From: an uncultured Methylococcaceae bacterium
Lineage (GTDB): Bacteria; Pseudomonadota; Gammaproteobacteria; Methylococcales; Methylomonadaceae
Direction: 5' to 3'
Length of the DNA stretch: 64,000 nt
Assembly (NCBI GenBank): GCA_903917345.1
Contig: CAIXAE010000009.1
Span: 62,001 to 126,000, forward strand
Positions within the stretch are counted from its first letter, which is position 1. Each line of letters starts with the position of its first letter. Of the stretch, positions 17,444 through 26,685 are shown one piece after another. The position numbers and the translations under genes were made by a program. The notes under the pieces were generated by a model. It was not told the DNA's origin, did not search any database, and worked only from the letters and a program-made list of their open reading frames with translations.

Positions 17444-17956
17444 CTAAAAACAACTACCATAGTCTAATAAAAGTTCCTCACAACCAAAAAACAAACGCGG
17501 ATATTCGATACGTAATAATAACTTGAGGGCATATTCAAACAACACGGCAAACGTCACTAATCTCGCCCCCGCCGCAAAAACTTTAAACTGCGTATTAGCA
17601 GCACACCGCCATATCGCAGTGATCCACCAAACGACCGGTAACAGCAACATCAGATGCACGTCATCCCAACTAGACACCGTTAACAGCCCCATTTTTACTA
17701 AGGTGTCTGCTGTATAAAGGCTCGCATTTAAAATAATAAAGAAGGGCCAAAACACCCACACTAATCGGGCCTGCCCCATCCAGGCCGCAAATAAATAAGA
17801 CGCCGTTGATTGCGTTTTAGTGATTTCATTGGTATCACCCGCGCTCATCAATAGCATGCCAAACAACGCCATAACCATAATCAACAATTCTAATGGACTC
17901 GCTAAGCCCACTTGACTAAAAAACAACGGTAAAGAATACACAAACATATTAAACAA
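17444..17956 (-). CDS. uncharacterised multi-span membrane protein
   Basis: 170 residues, not recognised. Four or five hydrophobic segments can be seen (for example LELLIMVMALFGMLLMSAG, WVFWPFFIILNASLYTAD, LMLLLPVVWWITAIW, LVTFAVLFEYALKLLLR) and the protein ends in a short cysteine-containing tail (FFGCEELLLDYGSCF). It is upstream of trkA on the same strand with a 107-bp gap, so cotranscription is possible but not shown. No catalytic motif was found. Confidence 0.6.
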   Translation of the reverse strand: MFNMFVYSLPLFFSQVGLASPLELLIMVMALFGMLLMSAGDTNEITKTQSTASYLFAAWMGQARLVWVFWPFFIILNASLYTADTLVKMGLLTVSSWDDVHLMLLLPVVWWITAIWRCAANTQFKVFAAGARLVTFAVLFEYALKLLLRIEYPRLFFGCEELLLDYGSCF

Positions 17957-18110
17957 CCTTTTAAATTAACTCACGGCCACCGAGTCTCCGACCCGAAACG
18001 CTTATACTGTCTTTAATTCTTAACAGCATATTGCCATAGTGCAAATCTAGCGGTACAGTTAAACAAATACCACCACTTTTAAAAACATTATGCTACTAAA
18101 AGATAAGCGC

Positions 18111-18887
18111 ATGAAAAAAACCCTGTTTTGCTTAGGACTCGTCGGCACCCTATTCTGCACAACCAGCCCCGCGGCAGACCTTGACCGACCCGAAGTAGAA
18201 AAACGCTTAGCTAATGCAGATAAAACGCATCCAGCCGACTTAAAGCGTAAAGATTTAACGGATATCGATTTATCAAACCTTAACTTTACGCAGGCTGATT
18301 TGTGGGGTTCTGATTTACGTCGATCTAACTTTAACCACAGTAATTTATCAGGATTAAACCTAGACTTATCGGTACTCTCTAAGGTTAACTTCTCCCATGC
18401 CAACCTGTCCAAAACCAGTATCTTTGGTGTGCATGTAGGGAGTGCTAATTTAAGCGATGCCGACTTAAGTGGCAGTCGTTTTATTGGTGTCATGGACAAA
18501 GCCAATCTAAGCAACGCCAACTTATCACATGCGGTTTGGGGCGCGGATATGAAGAACCAATCAATGGGCTTAATGCGAGCCAGCCTAAACAACGCTAATT
18601 TAAGCGGCGCCGATTTATCGTATGCCAACTTTGATAGAGCCACGATGCGTTATGCTAATTTTAGCCACGCTAAACTTCATAAAACCGTGTTATTTGGGGT
18701 TGATCTTTCGGGAGCGGACTTCAGCAATGCCGATTTATCGGGTGCCGACTTAACTGGCACCGACCTTGAGGACACCAACTTTAGCGGCGCTAATTTAGAC
18801 GGCACACGCTTTGCGGGCATCAAAGATAAATCGAAATTAAAAGGCCTGAGTACCAGCAAAAACGTGGATAAAGCGTTTATTGATTAG
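18111..18887 (+). CDS. exported pentapeptide-repeat protein
   Basis: The ATG at 18111 is preferred over 18090 because it opens directly into a signal peptide (MKKTLFCLGLVGTLFCTTSPAA, cleavage near residue 22). The mature part is built of A(D/N)LSx-type repeats, for example ADLSGSRF, ANLSNANLSHA, GADLSYANF and GADFSNADLSGADL, from about residue 48 to 240. Such repeats form a four-sided beta helix. Most characterised members (gyrase protectors, cyanobacterial proteins) are cytosolic, so a periplasmic member is notable. It overlaps the convergent AI-2E gene by 11 bp. Function unknown. Confidence 0.85.
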   Translation: MKKTLFCLGLVGTLFCTTSPAADLDRPEVEKRLANADKTHPADLKRKDLTDIDLSNLNFTQADLWGSDLRRSNFNHSNLSGLNLDLSVLSKVNFSHANLSKTSIFGVHVGSANLSDADLSGSRFIGVMDKANLSNANLSHAVWGADMKNQSMGLMRASLNNANLSGADLSYANFDRATMRYANFSHAKLHKTVLFGVDLSGADFSNADLSGADLTGTDLEDTNFSGANLDGTRFAGIKDKSKLKGLSTSKNVDKAFID

Positions 18888-19962
18888 CGGCTTCTGGCTC
18901 GATATTTAACCACAGTAAAAACAATTCGTAACCTAAAGCCAGCGTCACCGCCCCAATAAATAAACCAATCACACCGGCACTTAACAAGCCTCCAATGGCG
19001 CCCATAAAAATAATGGCCATGGGGGTTTTAACACCTCGACCTAATAGAATAGGTTTAAGAATATGATCGATGAGACTGATCGGTACATTCCACGCTAAAA
19101 AAGCCACTGCCGTAAACGTGTCAGCAGTATAAAACAAATAAATAATCATCGGAATAACGATTAAACCGATACCGACTTGGGCAATCGACAAAATCAAGCA
19201 CAACAAGGCCCATAAACCGGCCGCAGGCACACCCACTGCAATAAATCCCACACCTGCTAACAGACTCTGAATTAACGCCACCCCTAAGATACCGTTCGCC
19301 ACACTTCTAACGGTCGCTTCTGTTAAATCAGCAAAACTATCGCCTTTTTCATTAGCCAAACGCCCCGTAATCGCGCGCATGGTTTTATCGCACGCAGAGG
19401 CATTCGCCAACAAAAAACCGGCAATAATAATAGCCACTACAAAATGTAAAATTGCCACGCCCGCCCCCGTAGCGGCCGATAATAACCAACTGCCAATCAC
19501 TTTAAGTACCGGTTCTAGTTGTTGTAAAGCGCTGTGAATATTTTCGGACGCTAACAACCAAAACTTAGCTAAAGGTTCACCGATAAGCATCACAGCATGC
19601 AGATTTTCGGGTGGCGGCGGAATTAAGGGCGACCCATTCTTAATCTTGTCACCCAATAGACTCAAGCCTTGGATTAAGGTTTCTGTGAGCAGCAAGGTGG
19701 GCACCAACATCACGATTAAAAAACCGAGGGTAAATAAAGTGGCCGCTAGTTTAGTACGCTGCCCTAAAGCAGACTGTAAGCAACGATAAAGTGGATAAGC
19801 CGCAATCGCTATGATCGCGCCCCATATAATGGGAATAATAAACGGCTCAACAATCTTAAAACACCACACCGTAATCATCAGTAACAAACCAATCTGAATG
19901 GTCGCTTCTAATGAACGATGCACAAAAATACGATCACTTAGTCTTTGGGTGATAGGCTTCAT
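18877..19962 (-). CDS. AI-2E family transporter (PerM-like)
   Basis: 361 residues with a typical AI-2E exporter layout: two N-terminal helices (IGLLLMITVWCFKIVEPFIIPIIWGAIIAIAAYPLY), a soluble loop, and a C-terminal membrane block with GVALIQSLLAGVGFIAVGVPAAGLWALL and HILKPILLGRGVKTPMAIIFMGAIGGLLSAGVIGLFIGAV. The LKP...G pattern in the last part is characteristic. Members export autoinducer-2 or act as ion antiporters; the substrate here cannot be told. Its 3' end overlaps the pentapeptide gene. Confidence 0.88.
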   Translation of the reverse strand: MKPITQRLSDRIFVHRSLEATIQIGLLLMITVWCFKIVEPFIIPIIWGAIIAIAAYPLYRCLQSALGQRTKLAATLFTLGFLIVMLVPTLLLTETLIQGLSLLGDKIKNGSPLIPPPPENLHAVMLIGEPLAKFWLLASENIHSALQQLEPVLKVIGSWLLSAATGAGVAILHFVVAIIIAGFLLANASACDKTMRAITGRLANEKGDSFADLTEATVRSVANGILGVALIQSLLAGVGFIAVGVPAAGLWALLCLILSIAQVGIGLIVIPMIIYLFYTADTFTAVAFLAWNVPISLIDHILKPILLGRGVKTPMAIIFMGAIGGLLSAGVIGLFIGAVTLALGYELFLLWLNIEPEAANQ

Positions 19963-20051
19963 AATAGATTCTTATTAAGATAATGTAGCTAACATCATAG
20001 CAGACTTAATAATCCACATGCACGCCCCCATAAAAAGCGATACCCATATAA

Positions 20052-20225
20052 TTAAAACCATACATGAGCTTGTGTAACCCAATCGCTTTTCTCGGCAGGT
20101 ACCTCAACAACAATATCAGGTAACTCAAGCATATCACCGGCTAAAGCCGCAGTAAAAGAATCTAAGCTGACGCCTGCAATACTCAGACTTTTTAATAGGA
20201 ACGTTTTAAAGGGGATAGTCAACAT
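20052..20225 (-). CDS. possible small orphan ORF, 57 residues
   Basis: An open frame begins MLTIPFKTFLLKSLSIAG and ends AEKSDWVTQAHVWF. The N-terminus is hydrophobic and signal-like and the end (aromatic, terminal Phe) recalls an outer-membrane-protein terminus, so it could be a fragment of an exported protein. No ribosome-binding site precedes the ATG and I do not recognise the sequence. Confidence 0.25.
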   Translation of the reverse strand: MLTIPFKTFLLKSLSIAGVSLDSFTAALAGDMLELPDIVVEVPAEKSDWVTQAHVWF

Positions 20226-20883
20226 TATGAACAGGGGTATGAAATATATACTGACATTTTATAGTAGATTTTAACATTATGTAAAACGCTACAAATAAAG
20301 CGCTAACCCCTTAAAAACTGGCATTAAGCCCTTATAAATAGGTACCGGTTTCTTAAAAAAGGATATGAAAGCAGTCAAAAAAATTGTTAACGCTTTGACA
20401 ATGACTATTACTCTTTTAACTTAAATTTTCAAGCCGATAATAGGTCCTATTAAGAACCCGACTCCCCTTATTAAAAAGCCACCTCAAATTTTTAAGCGCT
20501 TAAAAATTCAAATTAGCGCATTAAAACTTACTTTCAGCTTTTTAAAAATGACTATCACCCCCTTAATAAGTCCTATTAAGCCTTTAATATTAATTTTTTA
20601 GGCTATAGCAGACTATTTGAGCGGTTTAGTACAAAATCTAAAATCTCAAGCAACACCTGTTAAAAAACTAAAAAATACGATTGAGCGACCAATACGGATA
20701 CTTAAACGCTTAGGTGTTTAAATTAAAGCGCTCATCATAAGGCATGGTACTTTCAGCCCATACTGGATTTTAAAATTAACGATGACTTAAGGAAATTAAA
20801 ATAAATTATTGAAAATAAAAGTATATTTATATTTTAAGTGCGTATACTCACTTAGAACCCCACAAAACCTAAGGATTAAAACC
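20226..20883. other. AT-rich gene-poor stretch with recurring short motifs
   Basis: No convincing gene in about 650 bp. Short motifs recur: CCTATTAAG (near 20445 and 20570), CCCCTTA with A/T tails (near 20309, 20464, 20560), ATGACTAT (near 20400 and 20547) and AGCGCT/TAAGCGCTTA. The sequence composition is more A+T-rich than the flanking genes. Candidate explanations are a decayed gene, a repeat family or a regulatory region for the gene at 20884. Confidence 0.4.
20487..20508. repeat. perfect 22-bp palindrome
   Basis: The sequence is fully self-complementary around a central AGCGCT: eight A/T bases, then AGCGCT, then the complementary eight (arms AATTTTTA and TAAAAATT). There is no spacer, which favours a protein-binding dyad over an RNA hairpin. 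Confidence 0.6.
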
Positions 20884-21498
20884 ATGAAATATATTAAAGT
20901 GCTGTTATCGTTTTTTCAATTGAGCATCCCGCTTAAAATTACCTTTTACCGCAATGTGTTACTCAAAATGACCGCCAACCCACACTTCACCAATCCCGAT
21001 ATCAGTTTGGCCCTTATGAAAACTGCCATCGATAACCTTGAGGCGTCCGCATTAGCCTGTGCTGATGGGGGGCGTGCCGCTACAGCCATCATGCATGAGA
21101 ATGAAGCCATTGTGGACACTATGCATCGCAGCCAAGCGGGTTATGTAGACAGAACAGCGGCGGGCGTCGCTGCTATCATACTCAGCAGCGGCTTTGACAT
21201 TACTAAAGAACCTGCGGCACGCGAAAAAGCCACTTTAGCAGTGATTGATGGCAGTAACTCAGGCATCGTAGTGTTAATAGCTAAACTAATCGAACACGCG
21301 GGCTCTTATATATGGATGATGAAAGGCCCGATGATTGACGGTGTTGAACAAGAGTTCAAAATCATGGGTTATAGCACGCAAACTAGATTTGAAGTGGCCG
21401 ATTTAATTCCGGGGCAAATTTATTATTTTTGTGTCGCCGGCATAACCACAACAGGCACCACTGATTTTTGTGCGCCTGTGTCAAAAATGGTGATTTAA
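20884..21498 (+). CDS. fibronectin type III domain protein of unknown function
   Basis: 204 residues from the ATG at 20884, which has a good ribosome-binding sequence (AAGGA, 9 bp upstream); an in-frame TTG at 20809 would add 25 residues but lacks one. The N-terminal half is helical and Ala-rich, with GGRAATAIMHENEAIVDTM and AAIILSSGFD. The C-terminal 65 residues look like a fibronectin III domain (YIWMMKGP...TRFEVADLIPGQIYYFCVAGITTTGTTDFCAPVSKMV). There is no signal peptide. It overlaps the OFA pseudogene tail by 4 bp. Similar proteins occur in scattered bacteria without known function. A protein at 61262 has a comparable size and beta-rich C-terminus. Confidence 0.7.
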   Translation: MKYIKVLLSFFQLSIPLKITFYRNVLLKMTANPHFTNPDISLALMKTAIDNLEASALACADGGRAATAIMHENEAIVDTMHRSQAGYVDRTAAGVAAIILSSGFDITKEPAAREKATLAVIDGSNSGIVVLIAKLIEHAGSYIWMMKGPMIDGVEQEFKIMGYSTQTRFEVADLIPGQIYYFCVAGITTTGTTDFCAPVSKMVI

Positions 21499-22095
21499 CT
21501 AAAAAACTTAGCCGCATTAACCAAGGTATTGTAAATACCCCAACCCGAAGGTATTGCCACTAGAATCCAAGCCAAATAAACTTTAATTAAAGGCGTAGGC
21601 TTAATCGTTTCAACAGTGGCATTATCATCCCCAAGCAACTCCTGCGTATCTTCTGCGACTTTATCTTGCAAATGCTGTTTTTCTAACGCTAGTTCTTCCT
21701 GAGTATCACGCAGAAAGTAACATACCACCACACCAGCAAATAGCGCTGATAACGCCTGCTTTGCGGGGCCCTACATGTTCCAACCAACTACCCCATACAG
21801 CCGCTGAAGAACCTAAAAACACAAAGAATAAGGTGTACATCCAACCCAAGGTAGATATTTTCCAATCACAGGTGGTGATAAATAACTCTTGAAAAAAACC
21901 CACTTCAGGCCCACACGCAATACTGTCTTTAATGCCTAAGGCTTTGGATAAAGGCAACCAAAACACCGAGAAGCCGTAAGCCATTCCAATGCATAAATGA
22001 ATTGCCAGAGCTGCCGGCGGCACCAGCCAGCGATTAAAGCCCGGTTCAGCTATCGTGTGCCTTTTATCTAACAGGCCTTCTAAGTTCTTTAGCAT
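21495..22095 (-). pseudogene. OFA-family MFS transporter remnant (internal deletion and frameshift)
   Basis: The first 129 codons (22095 to 21706) encode a normal N-terminus of an oxalate/formate-antiporter-family MFS protein: PGFNRWLVPPAALAIHLCIGMAYGFSVFWLPL, ACGPEVGFFQELF, LGWMYTLFFVFLGSSAAVWGSWLEHVGPRKAG. The frame then stops. A second frame (from about 21745 to 21495) supplies only the C-terminal end, ALFAGVVVCYFLRDTQEEL...IKVYLAWILVAIPSGWGIYNTLVNA. Roughly 350 residues, about eight helices, are missing between them. Such a protein cannot transport. The clean junction suggests a single deletion, so decay may be recent. Confidence 0.85.
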
Positions 22096-22318
22096 CTGAC
22101 TCTCTTAATATCCTTCAAAAGGAAATTATACTAGGCCATTAATAGATATAAAACTATCACTATGCCTCAACAAAAGCGATACACAGAAGATTTATTACCT
22201 ATTCAGTGAAACTCTTGTAAAATTGAATTGTCTGTGTATATTGTTGATGTTACGTGATGCTTGATCACTGAAAACACAAACTTTTTTGTTCATTGTCTAA
22301 TTAAGGAAATGTATTACT

Positions 22319-22987
22319 ATGAGATCTACTACTGTTATTTCACGTCCAGAATCGAGTATTCTGGCTACCAATAAAGTGCTTAGAAACACTTACCTACTTT
22401 TATCAATGACTTTGCTTTTTAGCGCTGCCACTGCAGGTTTAGCCATGACGCTTAACCTTGCACCTTTCGGCATGCTATCCACTTTTATAGGCTTTTACGG
22501 CTTATTATTTTTAACCACTAAGTACAGTAACAGTGCCTTAGGTTTGTTATTTGTATTCGCTTTAACAGGTTTTATGGGTTTAACATTAGGACCTATTTTA
22601 TCTTTTTATTTACACGCTTTTGCTAATGGCCATGAACTCGTTATTATGGCATTAGGCGGAACTGGCGCCATTTTCTTAGGCTTATCGGCTTATGCATTAA
22701 CCAGTCGTAAAGACTTTAGCTACTTAGGTGGCTTTTTAATGGTAGGTGTATTAGTGGCATTCTTGGCAGGTATTGGCGCTATCGTATTTGCTATTCCTGC
22801 ATTGTCGTTAGCCGTATCAGCTATGTTTATCTTATTAATGTCAGGTATGATTTTGTTACAAACTAGCCAAATCATAAATGGCGGTGAAAGAAACTACATT
22901 TTAGCGACTATTTCATTGTATGTTTCTATCTACAACTTATTCTTAAGCTTATTACAAATCTTAGGCGTATTTAACGGTAGAGATTAA
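22319..22987 (+). CDS. Bax inhibitor-1 family membrane protein (YccA-like)
   Basis: 222 residues with seven hydrophobic helices after a polar N-terminus. Signature segments are KVLRNTYLLLSMTLLFSAATAGLAM, LTGFMGLTLGPIL and the C-terminal IINGGERNYILATISLYVSIYNLFLSLLQILG. The family includes E. coli YccA, a substrate and modulator of the FtsH protease, and YbhL. A strong AAGGAAATG-type ribosome-binding region precedes the ATG and a strong terminator follows. Confidence 0.9.
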   Translation: MRSTTVISRPESSILATNKVLRNTYLLLSMTLLFSAATAGLAMTLNLAPFGMLSTFIGFYGLLFLTTKYSNSALGLLFVFALTGFMGLTLGPILSFYLHAFANGHELVIMALGGTGAIFLGLSAYALTSRKDFSYLGGFLMVGVLVAFLAGIGAIVFAIPALSLAVSAMFILLMSGMILLQTSQIINGGERNYILATISLYVSIYNLFLSLLQILGVFNGRD

Positions 22988-23015
22988 AACCTACGTTTTA
23001 CCTATCCGTAATAAC

Positions 23016-23046
23016 AAAAAAGGGTGTCGTTAGACACCCTTTTTTT
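23016..23046. terminator. strong Rho-independent terminator
   Basis: AAAAAAGGGTGTC, loop GTTA, then GACACCC followed by seven T on the plus strand. The A-run on the other side makes it work for both the Bax-inhibitor-1 gene and the convergent TIGR04073 gene. Confidence 0.92.
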
Positions 23047-23070
23047 ATACGCTAAGAAACCGGTTGTTTC

Positions 23071-23439
23071 TTATTTCAACATTTCCCAATCACCACCGTA
23101 AGTGGTTTCTTTCTTAAAACCTTGCCAAATGTAGTTAGGCTGTACCATTGGTTTAGTTGGAATAAAAAAAGTGGCTAGATCAGCTACACCACAAAAAGTT
23201 CGGCCCATCATATGTAAAAATCCAGTCATTACCCCTGCAGTGGCTGCATAAGCAGGACCTTCTGCACGATTAGCAATCATAATATTTTTAGGTATCTCAC
23301 CCATGCCTGTTACAGCATTAACAACACCATTACCTAATTTAACGCCCATTTTAGCGGGGTAACTTGAGGCATTTGCAGCATAAGGTGTCATGGCCAATAA
23401 AGCACCTACCAGCATCAACATTTTAATTATTTGTTTCAT
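23071..23439 (-). CDS. exosortase-system-associated protein, TIGR04073 family
   Basis: 122 residues from the ATG at 23439, which has GGAG six bases upstream; an upstream ATG at 23451 overlaps that site and is less likely. A signal peptide (MKQIIKMLMLVGALLAMTPYAANA) precedes a short mature part with KLGNGVVNAVTGMGEIPKNIM, GPAYAATAGVMTGFLHMMGRTFCGVADLATFFIP and Pro-rich QPNYIWQGF. This matches TIGR04073, small exported proteins found in genomes with exosortase/PEP-CTERM sorting. No exosortase or PEP-CTERM gene is in the window. Confidence 0.8.
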   Translation of the reverse strand: MKQIIKMLMLVGALLAMTPYAANASSYPAKMGVKLGNGVVNAVTGMGEIPKNIMIANRAEGPAYAATAGVMTGFLHMMGRTFCGVADLATFFIPTKPMVQPNYIWQGFKKETTYGGDWEMLK

Positions 23440-23487
23440 TGTTAACTCCATAAGAATAAAAAAATTTAACGTTCTTTGCTCAATCTA

Positions 23488-26400
23488 TTATATTTTTTCT
23501 AACTTCAAAAAGCGTCCATAGTGTAACAACATACCCGGCAACAACAACAAATTTAACACCGTTGAACTCACCAAGCCCCCAATAATAATCGCCGCCATAG
23601 GCCCCATAATTTCTCGGCCAGGGTTATCACTATTAAAAGCGATAGGTAACATGGCCAAAGCCGTTACTAAAGCAGTCATTAAAATAGACGGTAAACGCTC
23701 TTGAGCCCCTAGTATAACAGTCTCTAACGTCCATTGTTTACCTTCTACTTGCACTAAATAACGATAATGAGAAAGTAACATAATACTATTACGCACCGTA
23801 ATGCCAAATAAGGTTACAAAACCCACGATAGATCCTACCGATAAAGTCGCGTCTGTTATCAATACCGCAATAATGCCTCCTACCAATGCGAAAGGAAGGT
23901 TGATTAAGGCAAGACTGGTATTTCGCACGCTACCAATGGCGATATAAATAAAAATGAGCACTCCCACACCAGCCAATAAGGCATGTAAGATCAACTCTTC
24001 TCTAGCCGCTGCTTGCTCTACCGCCGCTCCGGTAAATTCAGGATAACTAGCTGCCGACACAGGTATCTCTTTAAGCACTTTTTCTTTAAGTTCTCGCATA
24101 AACGCATCCATATCCCTATTCAGCACGTTGCATGTCACTGACTGTCTACGTTGCGCACCTTGATGCAATATATTATAGCGACTAGCGGTATAGCGAATTT
24201 CTGCCACTTGATCTAATCTAATCAAGCTGCCCTCTTGTGTTTTAATTAATAAAGCACCGATGGCCTCGGGTTGTTCTCTTAGCTCGGGCGCTAAAGCCAC
24301 GGCAATATTAATCACTTTATTGCCTTTCAGTTGCTTTCCCACGACTTTAGTTTCAAAAGCCGTCTGTACCGTATTAACAATATCTGCTGGCATTAAGCCT
24401 CTAAAATTAAGCTGATCTAAATCTAGATGAATCTGTATCAAAGGCGTCGCTGGGGGTGATCTTAATTGCACATCCACTGCCCCGGGTATTTCACTCATCA
24501 CCTGCGCTAAGCGCTGCGCTTGGCTATCTAAGCTATTTAAATCATCACCGTATAAATTAACCACGACAGGCGCGGTGTAACCCGAAATGGTTTCATCAAT
24601 CCGCTCAGTTAAAAAAGTATTGGCCTCAAAACTAATCCCCGGAAAACCACTTAATATCTCTCTAAGTTGATCTAATATCGCTTGTTGTTTTGCACCCGAT
24701 AAAGGCTCTAATCTAACTTCATACTCACTGTAATGACTGCCATAAGTATCAGCGCCTCGCTCTGCCCTGCCTGCCCATTGTGAAACGGACTGCACACCCG
24801 GAACAGCTAAAAACTGTTCCGTTAACTTTGAACCGATCCTTAAAGACTCTGGTAATGATGTACCCGGAATACTACTGGTGTGCACAATATAATGCCCTTC
24901 TCTTAACTCCGGTAAGAATTGACTGTCCAGCTTTATAAAAGCCAAGCCACTCATTAAGCACAACACTAAACACCCTAATATCAACGCATTGAAGTGTTTA
25001 ATAAAATAAGCCAACCATCGCTTATAAATCGGCTTTAGCCACTTGATGACCGGCGGATCATTTTCTATATCCAACTGACTACCCAGTAATACATAACAAA
25101 GCGCCGGCGTTAAAGTTAACGCCACTACTAGCGACACTAAGATAGCTAAAATATAAGAATACCCCAGCGGGGCAAATAAGCGCCCTGCGACACCATTGAG
25201 TGTCAACAAAGGTACAAACACTAAGGCGACAATAAAGCTGGCATAAACCACCGAACTTCTCACCTCTAAAGAAGCGGTATAAACCACCTGAGTCACTGAC
25301 AGCGGCTGTTTTAATAAGCGATTTTCTCTTAAACGTCTGAATATATTCTCGGTATCAATAATGGCATCGTCTACCACTTCACCTAGGGCGATAGCCAAGC
25401 CCCCTAACACCATAATATTGAGATTAACACCCGACTCCAATAACACTAAAACAGCCCCCATCAAAGACACAGGGATAGCGAGTGCAGAGATAAATGCCGT
25501 GCGAAAATTAAATAAAAAGCCGTATAAAACCAGCAACACAAACAAGCCACCCAATAATAAGTGCCCTGACAGGTTTGAGATCGATTTTTCAATATAATCA
25601 GCAGGCCTAAAGAGATGCTCATAGAAGTTGACATCCTCATTTTTAAAGACGGGTTCAAACTCTTTTAATAAAGCTTCTACTTGTCGAGATACCGTTAACG
25701 TATTCGCGCCATATTGCCCAATCACCATGAGCACAATAGAGGCCTTACCTCCAATTTGTGCAGCACCAATGGGGGGTTCTGGAGCGTATTTAATAGTCAC
25801 GACTTCACCTAATGTAATGGTGCGACTTTGCTCCCGCTTAACGATAATCTTGGCAAATTCTTCGGGGGTATTGGGTTGCCCTGTCACTTGGACTGTAAAA
25901 CGCTGATTGGCATTCTCGATAAAACCCCCACCCTGAATAACGCCCGCTTGGGCCGTCGCAGCGACAATATCGCTTAAAGCCAAATTAAAGCGTTGCAACT
26001 CAATAGGATCCACTTGGATTTGTAACTGAGCCACTTGCCCACCAAACACATTAACATCTGCTACACCGGGTATGGCTAACAAACGCGGCACAACTGTCCA
26101 ATCCACCAAGCCTCTCAGCGCCATTAGATCTTTAGTTTCGGAATTTAATCCTAAGGTTAATACAGTGGCTGATGACGAGGATAAAGGAATAGCGACGGGG
26201 ATAACCCCTAAAGGTAGGTTAGTCGATAGACTGGCTAAACGTTCACTGATGAGTTGTCGATTGCGGTACACCTCTGTTTTTTCTTTAAAGGTAGCCGTAA
26301 TGATAGACAGGCCTTGTATGGACTCAGAGCGCACGGACTCCATACCCACTAAACCACTGATACCCGTTTCAATTTGGCGCGTGACTAAGCCCTCAACCTG

Positions 26401-26577
26401 CTCAGCGGATAAGCCCGGTGCCTCTGTTTGAATAATGACCCGTTTGGGGGAAAACTCAGGAAAAATATCTAAACCGGCCGAAGCAAAACGATAACCGCCA
26501 TACAGTAAAACAAGGAGTGCTAAAGCAATAACAATCCCGTAAAAACGGATAGAAAAACGGACTAGGGTACTGAGCAT
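23488..26577 (-). CDS. RND efflux permease, heavy-metal (CusA/CzcA-like) type
   Basis: 1029 residues with the full RND plan: helix 1, a periplasmic porter domain, helices 2-6, a second porter domain and helices 7-12. Helix 4 reads GLAIALGEVVDDAIIDTENIFRRLREN, with the paired acidic residues of the proton relay. The N-terminus (YRFASAGLDIFPEFSPKRVIIQTEAPGLSAEQVE) is of the CzcA/CusA kind. The pump should export a cation or another toxic compound from the periplasm. It is an orphan: neither a membrane-fusion nor an outer-membrane component is adjacent. It is divergent from the TonB-dependent receptor. Confidence 0.88.
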   Translation of the reverse strand: MLSTLVRFSIRFYGIVIALALLVLLYGGYRFASAGLDIFPEFSPKRVIIQTEAPGLSAEQVEGLVTRQIETGISGLVGMESVRSESIQGLSIITATFKEKTEVYRNRQLISERLASLSTNLPLGVIPVAIPLSSSSATVLTLGLNSETKDLMALRGLVDWTVVPRLLAIPGVADVNVFGGQVAQLQIQVDPIELQRFNLALSDIVAATAQAGVIQGGGFIENANQRFTVQVTGQPNTPEEFAKIIVKREQSRTITLGEVVTIKYAPEPPIGAAQIGGKASIVLMVIGQYGANTLTVSRQVEALLKEFEPVFKNEDVNFYEHLFRPADYIEKSISNLSGHLLLGGLFVLLVLYGFLFNFRTAFISALAIPVSLMGAVLVLLESGVNLNIMVLGGLAIALGEVVDDAIIDTENIFRRLRENRLLKQPLSVTQVVYTASLEVRSSVVYASFIVALVFVPLLTLNGVAGRLFAPLGYSYILAILVSLVVALTLTPALCYVLLGSQLDIENDPPVIKWLKPIYKRWLAYFIKHFNALILGCLVLCLMSGLAFIKLDSQFLPELREGHYIVHTSSIPGTSLPESLRIGSKLTEQFLAVPGVQSVSQWAGRAERGADTYGSHYSEYEVRLEPLSGAKQQAILDQLREILSGFPGISFEANTFLTERIDETISGYTAPVVVNLYGDDLNSLDSQAQRLAQVMSEIPGAVDVQLRSPPATPLIQIHLDLDQLNFRGLMPADIVNTVQTAFETKVVGKQLKGNKVINIAVALAPELREQPEAIGALLIKTQEGSLIRLDQVAEIRYTASRYNILHQGAQRRQSVTCNVLNRDMDAFMRELKEKVLKEIPVSAASYPEFTGAAVEQAAAREELILHALLAGVGVLIFIYIAIGSVRNTSLALINLPFALVGGIIAVLITDATLSVGSIVGFVTLFGITVRNSIMLLSHYRYLVQVEGKQWTLETVILGAQERLPSILMTALVTALAMLPIAFNSDNPGREIMGPMAAIIIGGLVSSTVLNLLLLPGMLLHYGRFLKLEKI

Positions 26578-26645
26578 TAGAAATATACTTTTCAGCGGTT
26601 ATTAATTAAAGACAAATTATAACAAGTTCTATTTGTAAGCTATGT

Positions 26646-26666
26646 ATTTACAATACCTTTGTAAAT
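26646..26666. promoter_or_regulatory. inverted repeat between RND and TonB-receptor genes
   Basis: ATTTACAA-TACCT-TTGTAAAT, perfect 8-bp arms, in the shared upstream region of two divergent genes; a candidate operator. Confidence 0.45.
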
Positions 26667-26685
26667 GAATGCCTTCTCACTATTC

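Noticed and set aside
18059-18643. 194-residue minus-strand ORF rich in Lys, Leu and Ser
   Set aside because: Antisense shadow of the pentapeptide repeats; its repetitive sequence only mirrors the repeats on the coding strand.
26072-26431. 119-residue plus-strand ORF inside the RND gene
   Set aside because: Antisense to a conserved region of a 1029-residue pump.
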